In this document: positions 8,384 through 16,469 of the stretch, piece by piece
Layout of the letters: every line of letters begins with the position of its first letter
How positions within the stretch are numbered: the stretch's first letter is position 1
Source of the DNA: Natronorubrum sulfidifaciens JCM 14089
GTDB taxonomy: Archaea > Halobacteriota > Halobacteria > Halobacteriales > Natrialbaceae
DNA: 64,000 bases
NCBI RefSeq assembly: GCF_000337735.1
Contig: NZ_AOHX01000030.1
Coordinates: 55,285 to 119,284 of the forward strand
Reading direction: 5' to 3'
Notes under the pieces: generated by a model
Databases searched by the model: none
Told to the model about the DNA's origin: nothing
What the model saw: only the letters and a program-made list of their open reading frames with translations
Translations under genes and position numbers: made by a program

Positions 8384-9118
8384 ATGAGTGACACACCCAC
8401 CGTCGCCGTCTTTCGCCCGGATGACGACCGCCTCACCGACGCCGTCGCCCTGCTCGAGGGCGTGGGCGCGTCGCCCGTCGCCGACCCGATGTTGGCCGTC
8501 GAGGAAACCGACGCGACGCCGCGGACCGACGCCGACTACGTGATCCTCACGAGCAAAACCGGCGCGGAACTCGTCTCCGCGGCCGGCTGGGAACCCGGCG
8601 ATGCCACCGTCTGTGCGATCGGTCCCGCGACCGCCGACGCGCTCCGCGAGGAGGGCTACACCGTCGATATCGTCCCCGAGAAGTACACCTCGAGCGGCCT
8701 CGTCGCGACCCTCGAGGACGACGTCGACGGCGCACGCATCGAGGTCGCCCGCAGCGACCACGGCAGCGCGGTCTTGCTCGAGGGCCTCGAGGATGCGGGT
8801 GCGTACATCCACGAGACGATCCTCTATCGACTGGTCCGGCCCGAAGGCAGCGGTGAGTCGGCCGAGTTGGCCGCCGCCGGCGAACTCGACGCCGCCTGCT
8901 TTACGTCGTCGCTGACCGTCGAGCACTTCCTCGAGGCCGCCGCCGCCCGTGGTGTGCGCGAGGAGGCGCTCGCCGGACTCGAGGACGTGATGGTCGGCGT
9001 CATCGGCAAGCCGACGGCCGACACCGCCGCCGCGCTGGGGATCGACATCGACGTCGTCCCCGCGGATGCCACCTTCGAGGCACTCGCACGCGAGACGCTC
9101 GAGGCGACTCGCGAATAG
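8384..9118 (+). CDS. hemD: Uroporphyrinogen-III synthase
   Basis: 244 residues. Cyclises hydroxymethylbilane with inversion of ring D. The family is poorly conserved, but the bilobed pattern is visible: N-terminal VAVFRPDDDRLTDAVALLEG, ILTSKTGAELVSA, CAIGPATADALREEGYTV and YRLVRP, then a C-terminal DAACFTSSLTVEHFLEA. Position behind hemC and cobA makes the call firm. A hairpin at 9153-9169 follows the stop. Confidence 0.94.
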   Translation: MSDTPTVAVFRPDDDRLTDAVALLEGVGASPVADPMLAVEETDATPRTDADYVILTSKTGAELVSAAGWEPGDATVCAIGPATADALREEGYTVDIVPEKYTSSGLVATLEDDVDGARIEVARSDHGSAVLLEGLEDAGAYIHETILYRLVRPEGSGESAELAAAGELDAACFTSSLTVEHFLEAAAARGVREEALAGLEDVMVGVIGKPTADTAAALGIDIDVVPADATFEALARETLEATRE

Positions 9119-9152
9119 AGCAAACGCAACCGGCGGTTCGTGCTCGAGTCCG

Positions 9153-9169
9153 TAACAGCGCGACTGTTA
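9153..9169 (+). terminator. Hairpin after the hemCD operon
   Basis: TAACAG and CTGTTA form a perfect 6-bp inverted repeat with spacer CGCGA, 34 nt past the hemD stop, followed by an AT-rich TTTACACAC run. It could mark the 3' end of the operon; short stem, so modest confidence. Confidence 0.3.
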
Positions 9170-9237
9170 TTTACACACAAACCAGCACTCGCAAGCTTAG
9201 TCCTCACGCTCGCTCGAGCCTGTATAGCGACTATAAG

Positions 9238-9606
9238 ATGGCAGTCGCAACGTCGCTCTCACGGAAACTCGATCCGCCGGCGTCGGTCGGACTCCGACGG
9301 GCGTTTTTCGTCCTCTGGAGTATCGACACGGTTGCTGCAACGCTGTTCTTTCTGGTCCCGTACGCAACCGAACTCAATCCCGTCACCGTCTTCTTCTACG
9401 GCCTGTTCGGCCTCCCCGGTGTCGTTCTCGCGGCCGTCTGCTATGCCGGGCTCGTAATCGGCATCGGTCACGTGCTTTCGGACCCGCTCGACGTCCGGTT
9501 CGTGGTCGTCGTCGTCCTCCTCTACGTCGTGCTCGTGACGAACAACGTCGTCCTGTTGCTCGCTCGCGAAGCGCCGCTGGAACTCCTCATCCTCGTCGCC
9601 GCCTGA
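9238..9606 (+). CDS. Small haloarchaeal membrane protein, unknown function
   Basis: 122 residues with three hydrophobic spans, roughly 23-46 (FFVLWSIDTVAATLFFLVPYA), 50-78 (FFYGLFGLPGVVLAAVCYAG) and 88-121 (VVVVVLLYVVLVTNNVVLLL). There is no signal cleavage site and no recognised catalytic motif. It lies alone between hemD and the RecJ-like gene. I do not recognise the family beyond small haloarchaeal integral membrane proteins. Confidence 0.7.
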   Translation: MAVATSLSRKLDPPASVGLRRAFFVLWSIDTVAATLFFLVPYATELNPVTVFFYGLFGLPGVVLAAVCYAGLVIGIGHVLSDPLDVRFVVVVVLLYVVLVTNNVVLLLAREAPLELLILVAA

Positions 9607-9691
9607 CTGGCGTTCGAGTCCGACCGAACCACAGACGCCACGACGATCTAGACCGCAACTTTATGAGCCAAGCCGGCCCAACGGTAGCTCG

Positions 9692-11188
9692 ATGGCTGGG
9701 CCGATTCCCGAACTCGAGGAGTGTGCAACGCGCTGTGCAAGGCGGCTCGCTGAAGCCGACCGCGTCCTGTTAGCCTCACACATCGATGCCGACGGACTGA
9801 CCAGCGCCGCGATCGCCACACAGGCGCTCGAGCGGGCACGGATTCCCTTCGAGACGGTCTTCGAGAAACAACTCGACGCAGACGCGATCGCGGCGATCGC
9901 GGCGACCGAGTACGACACCGTCCTCTTTACCGACTTCGGGAGCGGCCAACTCGATATCATCAGCGAGTACGAAGCCGACAACGCGTTCACCCCGGTGATC
10001 GCGGACCACCACCAGCCGGCGACGATCGACGACGACGGCGAGTCGGTCCGCGTCGACACCGACTACCACCTCAACCCGCTGCTGTTCGGCATCAACGGCG
10101 CGTCCGAACTTTCCGGCGCCGGCGCGAGCTACGTCCTCGCGCGCGCACTCGCCGCAGTCGCAGACCTGCCGCCGGACGAGTCGATCGCGACCGACGGCGG
10201 AACAACTACTGCTGCCCGCGCGGACAACCGCGATCTCGCCGCGCTGGCCGTCGTCGGTGCCGTCGGTGACATGCAGGCCTCCGGCGGCGAACTCCACGGT
10301 GCGAACGCGAAGATCGTCGCCGAGGGCGTCGACGCCGGCGTCCTCGAGACCGGCAAGGACCTCGCACTGTACGGCAAACAGACCCGGCCCCTGCCGAAAC
10401 TGCTCGAGTACGCCACCGATGTCCACATTCCCGGCATCTCGAACGACCAAAACGGCGCGTTGCGCTTTCTCGACGGCCTCGACCTCGAGTTGAAACGCGA
10501 CGGCGAGTGGCGACGCTGGGCGAGTCTCACGAACGACGAGAAACAGACCGTCGCCAGCGCGCTTGTTAGACGAGCCGTCTCGAGTGGCGTTCCGGCGACG
10601 AAGATCGACGGGCTCGTCAGCACAGCGTACGTCCTGCCCGACGAACCCGTCGGCACCGAACTCCGGGATGCAAGCGAGTTCTCGACGCTGCTCAACGCGA
10701 CCGCGCGTTACGAACGCGCCGATGTCGGTCTCGGCGTCTGTCTCGGTGATCGAGGAGAGGCGCTCGAGCGGGCCCGAAAGCTCCTGCGCGATCACCGGCG
10801 TAACCTCTCCGAAGGAATCGATCTGGTCACGCAAGAGGGCGTCACCCACGAAGATCACCTTCAGTGGTTCCACGCGGGCGATCGCATCCGCGAGACGATC
10901 GTCGGCATCGTCGCGGGGATGGCGATGGGGAATCAGGGGATCAGTCGCTCGAAGCCGATCATCGCCTTCGCCGACAAAGACGACGAGCACGTCAAGGTCT
11001 CGGCCCGTGGCACCCACAGTCTCGTCCGAAACGGCCTCGACCTCTCCGTCGTCGTCGGCGAGGCCTCGAGAGCTGTCGGCGGCGATGGCGGCGGCCACGA
11101 CGTGGCTGCCGGGGCAACGGTTCCGAAAGGAGACGAAGACGCGTTTCTCGAACGGGCAAACGCGATCGTCGGCGAGCAGCTATCCTGA
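9692..11188 (+). CDS. recJ: DHH/DHHA1 phosphoesterase, RecJ-like exonuclease
   Basis: 498 residues. Metal-dependent phosphodiesterase related to RecJ/GAN single-strand nucleases of DNA repair and replication. The N-terminal lobe has SHIDADGLTS (Asp32, Asp34), FTDFGSGQ and the DHH signature at 105-107 (ADHHQPA). The C-terminal DHHA1 domain carries GGDGGGHDVAAGA. The TATA box TTTATG at 9660-9665 is about 30 nt before ATG 9692, so the mRNA is leaderless or nearly so. The last 9 nt overlap the tail of the convergent PHP gene. Haloarchaea have several paralogues, so the exact partner (GINS or another) is not decided here. Confidence 0.9.
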   Translation: MAGPIPELEECATRCARRLAEADRVLLASHIDADGLTSAAIATQALERARIPFETVFEKQLDADAIAAIAATEYDTVLFTDFGSGQLDIISEYEADNAFTPVIADHHQPATIDDDGESVRVDTDYHLNPLLFGINGASELSGAGASYVLARALAAVADLPPDESIATDGGTTTAARADNRDLAALAVVGAVGDMQASGGELHGANAKIVAEGVDAGVLETGKDLALYGKQTRPLPKLLEYATDVHIPGISNDQNGALRFLDGLDLELKRDGEWRRWASLTNDEKQTVASALVRRAVSSGVPATKIDGLVSTAYVLPDEPVGTELRDASEFSTLLNATARYERADVGLGVCLGDRGEALERARKLLRDHRRNLSEGIDLVTQEGVTHEDHLQWFHAGDRIRETIVGIVAGMAMGNQGISRSKPIIAFADKDDEHVKVSARGTHSLVRNGLDLSVVVGEASRAVGGDGGGHDVAAGATVPKGDEDAFLERANAIVGEQLS

Positions 11189-11935
11189 GCGGTCCATCGA
11201 CGCCGGCACCGTCGGCACCAGCGGCGCACGCGAGGTGAGCAGATACGCCGACTTTCGGACAGCCCCTTTGGTGTACTGAATCGTGCTCTTGTGGATCGGC
11301 GTGCGTTTCCCCCGGATCAGGGTGCGTCCCTCGAGGATCGCTTCGACGAGGTCGTCGCCGTCGATAGCGGCTTTCGTCGGATTCGAAGTATCGGGACTAA
11401 CGAGGATTTCGGTGTAGGCTTTGCCGACGTTCGGGAGATAGTGAGCGTCGCTCGCGCCGATTTCCGGATAGCCACGTCGCCGGGCGAACGTCCGGGCACG
11501 ACGATTTCGGTAGCCAGTGAAGACCATCGAGTTGTACGTCTCGATCGCGTCGGCGTCTTTGATATGACGTTTGCGGACGCCGTGGCGGCTGCGCTGGAAG
11601 GGATGGGGAACGATAGCGATTCCGCCCAGTTCGCGGACGGTTTCGACGGTGTCCATGAACGGCTGCCCTGGATCTGGTCGTTGTTCGACACCAATTGCCA
11701 GCAGATGGCCGTGGCGGGTCGAGACTTCGACTCCCGGAATGCCGACCAGTCCGTACTCCGGGGCGAGTTCAGCAGCACGGAGTGACTCACTGATCTCGTC
11801 GTGGTCGGTGATGACGACGCCGTCGAGGCCGATGTCTGCCGCGTGTTCTAAGATGAGTTCGATCGGTTCGTGGCCGTCATACGAGTCATCCGAATGCACA
11901 TGGAAGTCGATAGCAAAGGGGATCTGAGCTGTCAT
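11180..11935 (-). CDS. PHP-domain metal-dependent phosphoesterase
   Basis: 251 residues. The PHP fold is marked by DFHVHSDDSYDG (His12, His14), VITDHDEIS, IPGVEVSTRHGHLLAIG, VPHPFQ and the late metal ligands in IGASDAHYLPNVG. Relatives hydrolyse nucleotide 3'-phosphates, histidinol phosphate or RNA ends; the substrate here is unknown. The C-terminal 50 residues (KSTIQYTKGAVRKSAYLLTS) form a basic extension outside the PHP core. It overlaps the recJ 3' end by 9 bp in convergent orientation. Confidence 0.92.
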   Translation of the reverse strand: MTAQIPFAIDFHVHSDDSYDGHEPIELILEHAADIGLDGVVITDHDEISESLRAAELAPEYGLVGIPGVEVSTRHGHLLAIGVEQRPDPGQPFMDTVETVRELGGIAIVPHPFQRSRHGVRKRHIKDADAIETYNSMVFTGYRNRRARTFARRRGYPEIGASDAHYLPNVGKAYTEILVSPDTSNPTKAAIDGDDLVEAILEGRTLIRGKRTPIHKSTIQYTKGAVRKSAYLLTSRAPLVPTVPASMDRSG

Positions 11936-12282
11936 AGGACCATTTCGAGGCTGTCGCGTCCGAGTATCTATTCTGCTGATGGAGTATAAGCACTCCGCCA
12001 GTCGTCATAGCACTGATTTAGTATCGCACTATATGGTTTACAAAGTGAGTGTTTCGTGGCGATTCTGCTGAACGTGGTCGCTTCCCCAACGCAACTCGAG
12101 GAATGACGAGACGGTCGCGAGACTCGATGTCGTCGATCTCACAAATGCGTAATCTCCCGTTTACCGCCCCAACAGTGTCTTGACCGGCCGGTCGGTCACG
12201 TGGCTCGAGACGGGGCAGACGGTCTGCTGTGGGTACTGCCCGCCCGTCACCGACGCTGCCCGTGGTCGGGACGTAGCCCGCA
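11936..12282. other. 347-bp region without a supported gene
   Basis: Upstream DNA of the PHP gene, then 3' DNA of the 12283 gene. The first 120 bp are AT-richer and contain TATA-like sequences (for example around 11964-11990). The last 63 bp are a degenerate copy of the stop-codon-linked palindrome (family A). A reading frame spanning the region is out of phase with the recognisable gene at 12283 and is not supported. Confidence 0.5.
12219..12281 (-). repeat. Family A stop-linked palindrome, degenerate copy
   Basis: Read with the upstream gene it starts one base after TGA with GCGGGCTACGTCC and ends GCAGACCGT. It shares ACGGTCTGCTGT, the spaced ACTGCCCGCC and CACCGACGCTG with the copy at 28885-28963. 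It is the most diverged of the four copies. Confidence 0.6.
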
Positions 12283-12672
12283 TCAGCCCTTCGGGGTGAG
12301 GTCGTCCGGGATAACATCGGAGAATCGCACTCGCTCGAGAACGTCACGAACCTCACCGTGATCGGCTGGCTCGTCAATGGAGTCATGAATGCGATGCATA
12401 CACTCGAGGATGCCCGTGACGGCGGCCCGTCGAGTCGAGACCCGACCGATCGCTTCAGTGATCGTCCAGTCAGTGAGGGCGTAGCGATAGCGAAGTTCCC
12501 AACAGCGACCGAGTCCGAGTCCGGGATGGGACCGGTCGGCAGACGTCCGATCGGCGACGAGTTCGATGGCTGGCTGGCGATGACGATAGACGAACTGGTC
12601 GTCACAGCAGTCAGCAGGCCCCCATCCGGGAGGGAGCTTGTCGCGTGGAATGGGGGGATGATCGGGGGACAT
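12283..12672 (-). CDS. Haloarchaeal conserved hypothetical protein
   Basis: 129 residues from MSPDHPPIPRDKLPPGW; the upstream in-frame codons to 12741 look like leader DNA. The pattern LPPGW...YRHRQPAIELVADRT...GRCWELRYRYALTDW...RRAAVTGILECMHRIHD recurs in many small haloarchaeal proteins of unknown function. It is soluble, with a beta-rich front and a terminal helix. A family A palindrome begins one base after its TGA stop. Confidence 0.75.
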   Translation of the reverse strand: MSPDHPPIPRDKLPPGWGPADCCDDQFVYRHRQPAIELVADRTSADRSHPGLGLGRCWELRYRYALTDWTITEAIGRVSTRRAAVTGILECMHRIHDSIDEPADHGEVRDVLERVRFSDVIPDDLTPKG

Positions 12673-12824
12673 GTAACTCTCTGTGAAGCCCGTGACGGAG
12701 TGTCGGTTCCGCTTGCGTACGCATCGTCGGTATGTAGGCACCCCATACCGAATCAGCGCACTGTCATCACCGCCGAGACGGACCGATCGTCCGACTTTTG
12801 TCGTCGCTTCACCTCTACTCGAGT

Positions 12825-13142
12825 ATGGCCGATTTCGATCCCGAGCAGTTCGAAGACAAGTACGCGAACTACTTCCCCGAACTCCAGCAGGCGTACAAGA
12901 ACGCGTTCAACCGCATGAACGAACAGTACGACTCCGAGCTCGTCCACGCGATCGACCAGCAGGTGTTGAACGAGAGCGAGCCGTTCTACGAAGGGGATGG
13001 AACGTTCCGGATCGAGCTTCCCGACGAACCGTACGGGCGGCTTACAGGCGTCCTCGTCGAGGAAGACCGGTTCGAACAGGTCCTCGAGCGCCACGTTTCG
13101 GAGATCGAAACCGAACTCGAGCGGATCTTCGGATTTAACTAA
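12825..13142 (+). CDS. DUF5783 family haloarchaeal protein
   Basis: 105 residues starting MADFDPEQFEDKYANYF. The sequence is strongly conserved in haloarchaea (VHAIDQQVLNESEPFYEGDG is diagnostic) and predicted mostly helical and acidic. Function unknown. An earlier in-frame ATG (12798) adds nine residues unlike the family start, so 12825 is chosen. Confidence 0.85.
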   Translation: MADFDPEQFEDKYANYFPELQQAYKNAFNRMNEQYDSELVHAIDQQVLNESEPFYEGDGTFRIELPDEPYGRLTGVLVEEDRFEQVLERHVSEIETELERIFGFN

Positions 13143-13228
13143 CGACAGGTGCCACAGGCCGACATCGCCGTTGACGAGCGATTGCGGATGACGGAAGGTT
13201 TAGGGGTGCGCACACCCAAGGGTGGCCT

Positions 13229-13588
13229 ATGAGTACCGAGACCCAGAACGACGGGGACGACCTCGAGGAGCGCGTCGCGAACTTCCTGCGTCGAAACTTC
13301 CCGCAGATTCAGATGCACGGCGGCAGCGCGGCGATTCAGGATCTCAACCGCGAGACCGGTGAGGTCAGTATCGCACTCGGTGGCGCCTGCAGTGGCTGTG
13401 GGATCTCGCCGATGACGATTCAGGCGATCAAGAGCCGCATGGTCAAAGAAATCCCCGAGATCGAGAAAGTCCACGCACACACCGGCGCTGAGGGCGGCAG
13501 CGATATGGGTGGCATGAGCCCATCGTTCCCCGGCGAGACCGTCGACGACGACGGCGAAGCGGACGAAGGCCCCGAAGCTCCGTTCTAA
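13229..13588 (+). CDS. NifU-like C-terminal domain Fe-S scaffold protein
   Basis: 119 residues. Thought to hold or transfer a labile Fe-S cluster with paired cysteines Cys54 and Cys57 in GGACSGCGISPMT. The NifU C-terminal domain spans about 12-88, with the usual PQIQMHGGSAAI motif; the tail is acidic and disordered. The promoter is GGTTTAGG about 29 nt before ATG 13229, so transcription is near-leaderless. Monocistronic by spacing. Confidence 0.93.
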   Translation: MSTETQNDGDDLEERVANFLRRNFPQIQMHGGSAAIQDLNRETGEVSIALGGACSGCGISPMTIQAIKSRMVKEIPEIEKVHAHTGAEGGSDMGGMSPSFPGETVDDDGEADEGPEAPF

Positions 13589-13669
13589 CGTTTTCGAGCC
13601 CCGATACTGTTGTTTATCACATCGACCAGCAGCGTCGCGCACGGCTGGGTCGGCGTGTTCGAAAGCGAG

Positions 13670-14575
13670 TCAGCGCACGCCGACCCCGCGTTCCCACGTT
13701 CGCACCAGCGTCGTGAGAATCCGGTTCGTCGGGACCTCGAGACCCTGCTGGACGGCCCGGTCGACCACGTAGCCGTTGATCGCGTCGATCTCGGTGCGGC
13801 GTTCCGTGAGGACGTCTTGGCGCATCGAGGACGTGTTCGTGGCCGTGTCGGTCGCGACGGACTCCATGCTGGCGACGGCCGCTCGAGTCGAAAGTGAGAC
13901 GTCACACGACCGTGCGACTCGTGCGGTCTCGCGGGCCGCTGCCCGTGCGAGGGTGTCTGCCGGCGGCTCGAGGACGGCGCCGTTTTCGGTATTCGTCAGC
14001 GCCGTCACGGCGTTGATCCCGGCGTTAACCGCGAGTTTTTCCCAAAGTCGACGGGGCATATCGGTGGCGACGGTCGTCTCGAGGCCGGCCGCAGCGAACA
14101 GGTCACCGATTCGATCCGCAAGCTCCGAGCGACCGCCCGCTCGGGCACCGAGCACGACATCGCCGATGCCAGTGCACTCGACGACGCCGGGTTCTTGTAA
14201 GATCGCCCCGTAGGAGGCGGTTCCGGCGAGGACTGGACACGCGAGCGCGTCAGCGAGCGTCTCCTCGTTGCCCATCCCGTTTTGTACGGAAAGGACGATG
14301 TCGTACGACCCTGTCGCAAGCGTCTCGGCGGCCGCAGCGGTGTCGAACGCTTTGACCGTCACAATCGCGAGGTCGGCCTCGAGCCCTCGCCCATCGGTCG
14401 TGGCGGTCGGGTTGATCGTGGCCTCGAGTTCCCCGCGCACCTCGAGTCCCGTCTCGCCGACGGCGCTGGCGTGAGGGGCGCGCGCGACGAGCGTGACTTC
14501 GTTGGACGGGGCGGACGCGAGTACGCCGCCGATGAGACTCCCGAGGCTGCCGGCTCCGAACACGACGATCTCCAT
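13670..14575 (-). CDS. panE: 2-dehydropantoate 2-reductase (ketopantoate reductase)
   Basis: 301 residues from MEIVVFGAGSLGS, an N-terminal Rossmann fold with GxGxxG at 7-12. Other family features are VKAFDT, SVQNGMGNEE and the catalytic/substrate region RLWEKLAVNAGINAVTAL. It reduces ketopantoate to pantoate with NAD(P)H on the route to coenzyme A. Upstream in-frame codons to 14716 overlap the neighbouring 14622 gene region and are not family-like, so the start is 14575. Confidence 0.92.
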   Translation of the reverse strand: MEIVVFGAGSLGSLIGGVLASAPSNEVTLVARAPHASAVGETGLEVRGELEATINPTATTDGRGLEADLAIVTVKAFDTAAAAETLATGSYDIVLSVQNGMGNEETLADALACPVLAGTASYGAILQEPGVVECTGIGDVVLGARAGGRSELADRIGDLFAAAGLETTVATDMPRRLWEKLAVNAGINAVTALTNTENGAVLEPPADTLARAAARETARVARSCDVSLSTRAAVASMESVATDTATNTSSMRQDVLTERRTEIDAINGYVVDRAVQQGLEVPTNRILTTLVRTWERGVGVR

Positions 14576-14621
14576 GGCTAGTGGCTGTACCGACTCGAGC
14601 GCGATAAAAACGGGTTTCGAC

Positions 14622-14915
14622 CTAGTCTTCGGTCCAGTAGTACAGTTCCTCCCGGCCGGCACCACAGGATGGGCAGGTGTCTGGCAAGTCGTGATCGAGC
14701 GGCTCCATCTCGCCACATTCGAGACAGCGCCACATCAGGTGGGCCTCACCGAACTCGTGTCCCGAGCGGACGTGTTCGATGCTCATTCCCTCGAAGCCGT
14801 CGCGAAGCGTGATGTAAAATCCCTCTTCGTCGAAGCCACGGATCTGGCCGATTTTGTCCCCGTTTTCGGTGTAGACGTCCGTTCCGAATCCGAGGCGTGG
14901 TCGTTCTGTGGCCAT
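14622..14915 (-). CDS. DUF7130-like rubredoxin-type zinc-ribbon protein
   Basis: 97 residues. The N-terminal half (GTDVYTENGDKIGQIRGFD) resembles a PRC-barrel strand pattern. The C-terminal half has two CxxC pairs, Cys64/Cys67 (WRCLECGEM) and Cys81/Cys84 (TCPSCGAG), forming a rubredoxin-like metal site. It may have a structural or nucleic-acid role; function unknown. It lies 46 bp upstream of panE on the same strand, so they may be cotranscribed. Confidence 0.85.
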   Translation of the reverse strand: MATERPRLGFGTDVYTENGDKIGQIRGFDEEGFYITLRDGFEGMSIEHVRSGHEFGEAHLMWRCLECGEMEPLDHDLPDTCPSCGAGREELYYWTED

Positions 14916-15078
14916 AGCTAGACCGACACCCCGACAGATCATAAAGGCGGGACAGGAGACAGAAAGGTCGACTGCTATAGTGATAAACTACTGAACGCGA
15001 TATAGAATACTCGAGGAGGGTCCACGGACGAGAGATCTCGTCGAATACATGACAATCTATCCCACGGTAATAGAAAAC

Positions 15079-15086
15079 AATATACA
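15079..15086 (+). promoter_or_regulatory. TATA box, probable promoter of the hydrolase gene
   Basis: AATATACA within an A-rich block (GAAAACAATATACATC). It predicts a start site near 15109 and an unusually long leader of about 235 nt before the hydrolase ATG at 15345. Confidence 0.45.
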
Positions 15087-15316
15087 TCCCCCGTCCAGAG
15101 AAGTGGTCGTGATAGTTGGTCGTACCACTGGCGCGTCTGCCGGGACGCTCCCAGTCGAACCGCGTTGTCTCGAATCAGTCCGAGCGGGGTCCCAGTCGGT
15201 TACCAACGGTGGCATGGCCGACGAGAGTGTCGGACGATCGGCACATCTGCGTCCTTCAACCCCCTCTACGGATAGTCATACCAGTCGCCAGCAACTCGCC
15301 GACGCAGTATCGGTTG

Positions 15317-15333
15317 GCCATCACGGTGATGGC
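15317..15333. promoter_or_regulatory. Palindrome, possible operator
   Basis: GCCATCAC-G-GTGATGGC is a perfect 8-bp inverted repeat with a 1-nt centre, ending 11 nt before the hydrolase ATG. The size and symmetry fit a dimeric regulator site. It could also be a leader hairpin. Confidence 0.35.
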
Positions 15334-15344
15334 GTGACCCACGG

Positions 15345-16253
15345 ATGACCGGAACCGGTGTCGCTACCGTCGGCAACTGCCGGATCGCCTACCGACGGGC
15401 AGGAACGAGCGGCCCGCCGGTCGTCCTCTGTCACGGTGCCGGAATCGACGACGCAACGGTCTCGTGGCGACACACCATCGATGCTCTCGCCGAGGACTAC
15501 CAGGTATACGGAATCGACTGGCCGGAGTACGGCAACAGCACGGGCAGTGTCTCTCACACCCTCGAGACGTACGTCGACGTTCTCGAGGGCTTTCTCGAGA
15601 CGCTCCCCTACGAGCGCGTCTCGCTGGCTGGCATCTCGATGGGTGGCGGGGCAACGCTCGGCTACGCACTCAGACATCCCGACCGCGTCGAGCAGTTGGC
15701 GCTCGTGGACAGCTACGGCCTCGGCGGCCGCCTTCCGAGTGCGCTCCCCTGGAAGCTGCTCGGCCAGATCCCCGGCATCACAGAGTTCGGAAAGATCGCC
15801 TGTAGCGTCTCGAGTGAGAGCGTTCGCATGGTCCTCGACAGTCTCGTCGCCGACGCCAGCGAACTGCCCGAGCCGTTCGTCGAAGACGTCAGGACAAAGC
15901 TCATGGAACCGGGATCGATTCAGGCGTTCAAGCAGTTCCAGCGCAACGAGCTCTCGTTCAACGGCCGCGTCGCGACGAACTTCGTCGACGACCTCGAGTC
16001 ACTGACCGTCCCAACGCTGCTCGTCCACGGCAGAGACGACCCGCTCGTCCCCGTCGAATGGTCGATCCGCGCCGCGAAGCGACTGCCCGACGCCGAACTG
16101 GATCTGGTGGGCAACTGTGGCCACTGGACCCCACGGGAACGCCCAAAACGGTTCAACCAGAGTCTCCGCGAATGGCTCCCGGATCATCGACACACGCCGC
16201 AGATACAGTATCCAAAAGGACAGATTCCGGGGTTGACTCGAGCCAGTGACTGA
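15345..16253 (+). CDS. Alpha/beta hydrolase
   Basis: 302 residues with a complete catalytic triad: nucleophile Ser98 in LAGISMGGG, an acid at Asp231/232 in VHGRDDPLVP and His260 in NCGHWTPRE. The oxyanion motif is CHGAGIDDATVSW. This resembles esterase and meta-cleavage-product hydrolase families; the substrate is not deducible. No signal peptide, so it is cytoplasmic. Convergent with polC downstream. Confidence 0.9.
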   Translation: MTGTGVATVGNCRIAYRRAGTSGPPVVLCHGAGIDDATVSWRHTIDALAEDYQVYGIDWPEYGNSTGSVSHTLETYVDVLEGFLETLPYERVSLAGISMGGGATLGYALRHPDRVEQLALVDSYGLGGRLPSALPWKLLGQIPGITEFGKIACSVSSESVRMVLDSLVADASELPEPFVEDVRTKLMEPGSIQAFKQFQRNELSFNGRVATNFVDDLESLTVPTLLVHGRDDPLVPVEWSIRAAKRLPDAELDLVGNCGHWTPRERPKRFNQSLREWLPDHRHTPQIQYPKGQIPGLTRASD

Positions 16254-16365
16254 GGGGGCTGGTGTCTCGAGTTTCCGGCACTGACCGAACGGAGTCCAGA
16301 CGACTGATCCGGTCACGAGATCGGCGTCTGGCCGGGGTGAGCGTCGACCAACGTGGTTCTTACGG

Positions 16366-16377
16366 CCCTCCGGAGGG
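16366..16377. terminator. Palindrome between convergent genes
   Basis: CCCTCCGGAGGG, a perfect 12-bp palindrome in the 216-bp gap between the hydrolase and polC 3' ends. A bidirectional 3'-end role is possible, but no T tract follows on either strand. Confidence 0.25.
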
Positions 16378-16469
16378 ACACGCCGCCGAACTACACGAGG
16401 GCCGCAGAGTCGAACGGCCCACCCGATCACGAGCGCTGCAGTCTCTCGAAGGCGTGCCCTCGAGACAAG

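Larger units (their letters stand above)
14916..15344. other. 429-bp divergent intergenic region
   Basis: It holds a possible decayed end of the family B repeat around 14981-15010 (CTGCTATAGT...ACTGAAC...ATATAG), a plus-strand TATA box at 15079-15086 and an 8-bp palindrome at 15317-15333. A frame starting GTG 15109, exactly 26 nt after the TATA centre, runs 79 codons and ends in an ATGA overlap with the hydrolase start. Its composition is basic and serine-rich, unlike the acidic neighbours, so I do not call it a gene. Confidence 0.5.

Noticed and set aside
12018..12746. Open frame of 242 codons across the 11.9-12.7 kb region
   Set aside because: It is out of phase with the conserved 129-residue gene at 12283-12672 and runs through a palindromic repeat.
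16254..16469. Possible tRNA or small RNA between the hydrolase and polC
   Set aside because: The only structure is a 12-bp palindrome; no cloverleaf or promoter is visible.
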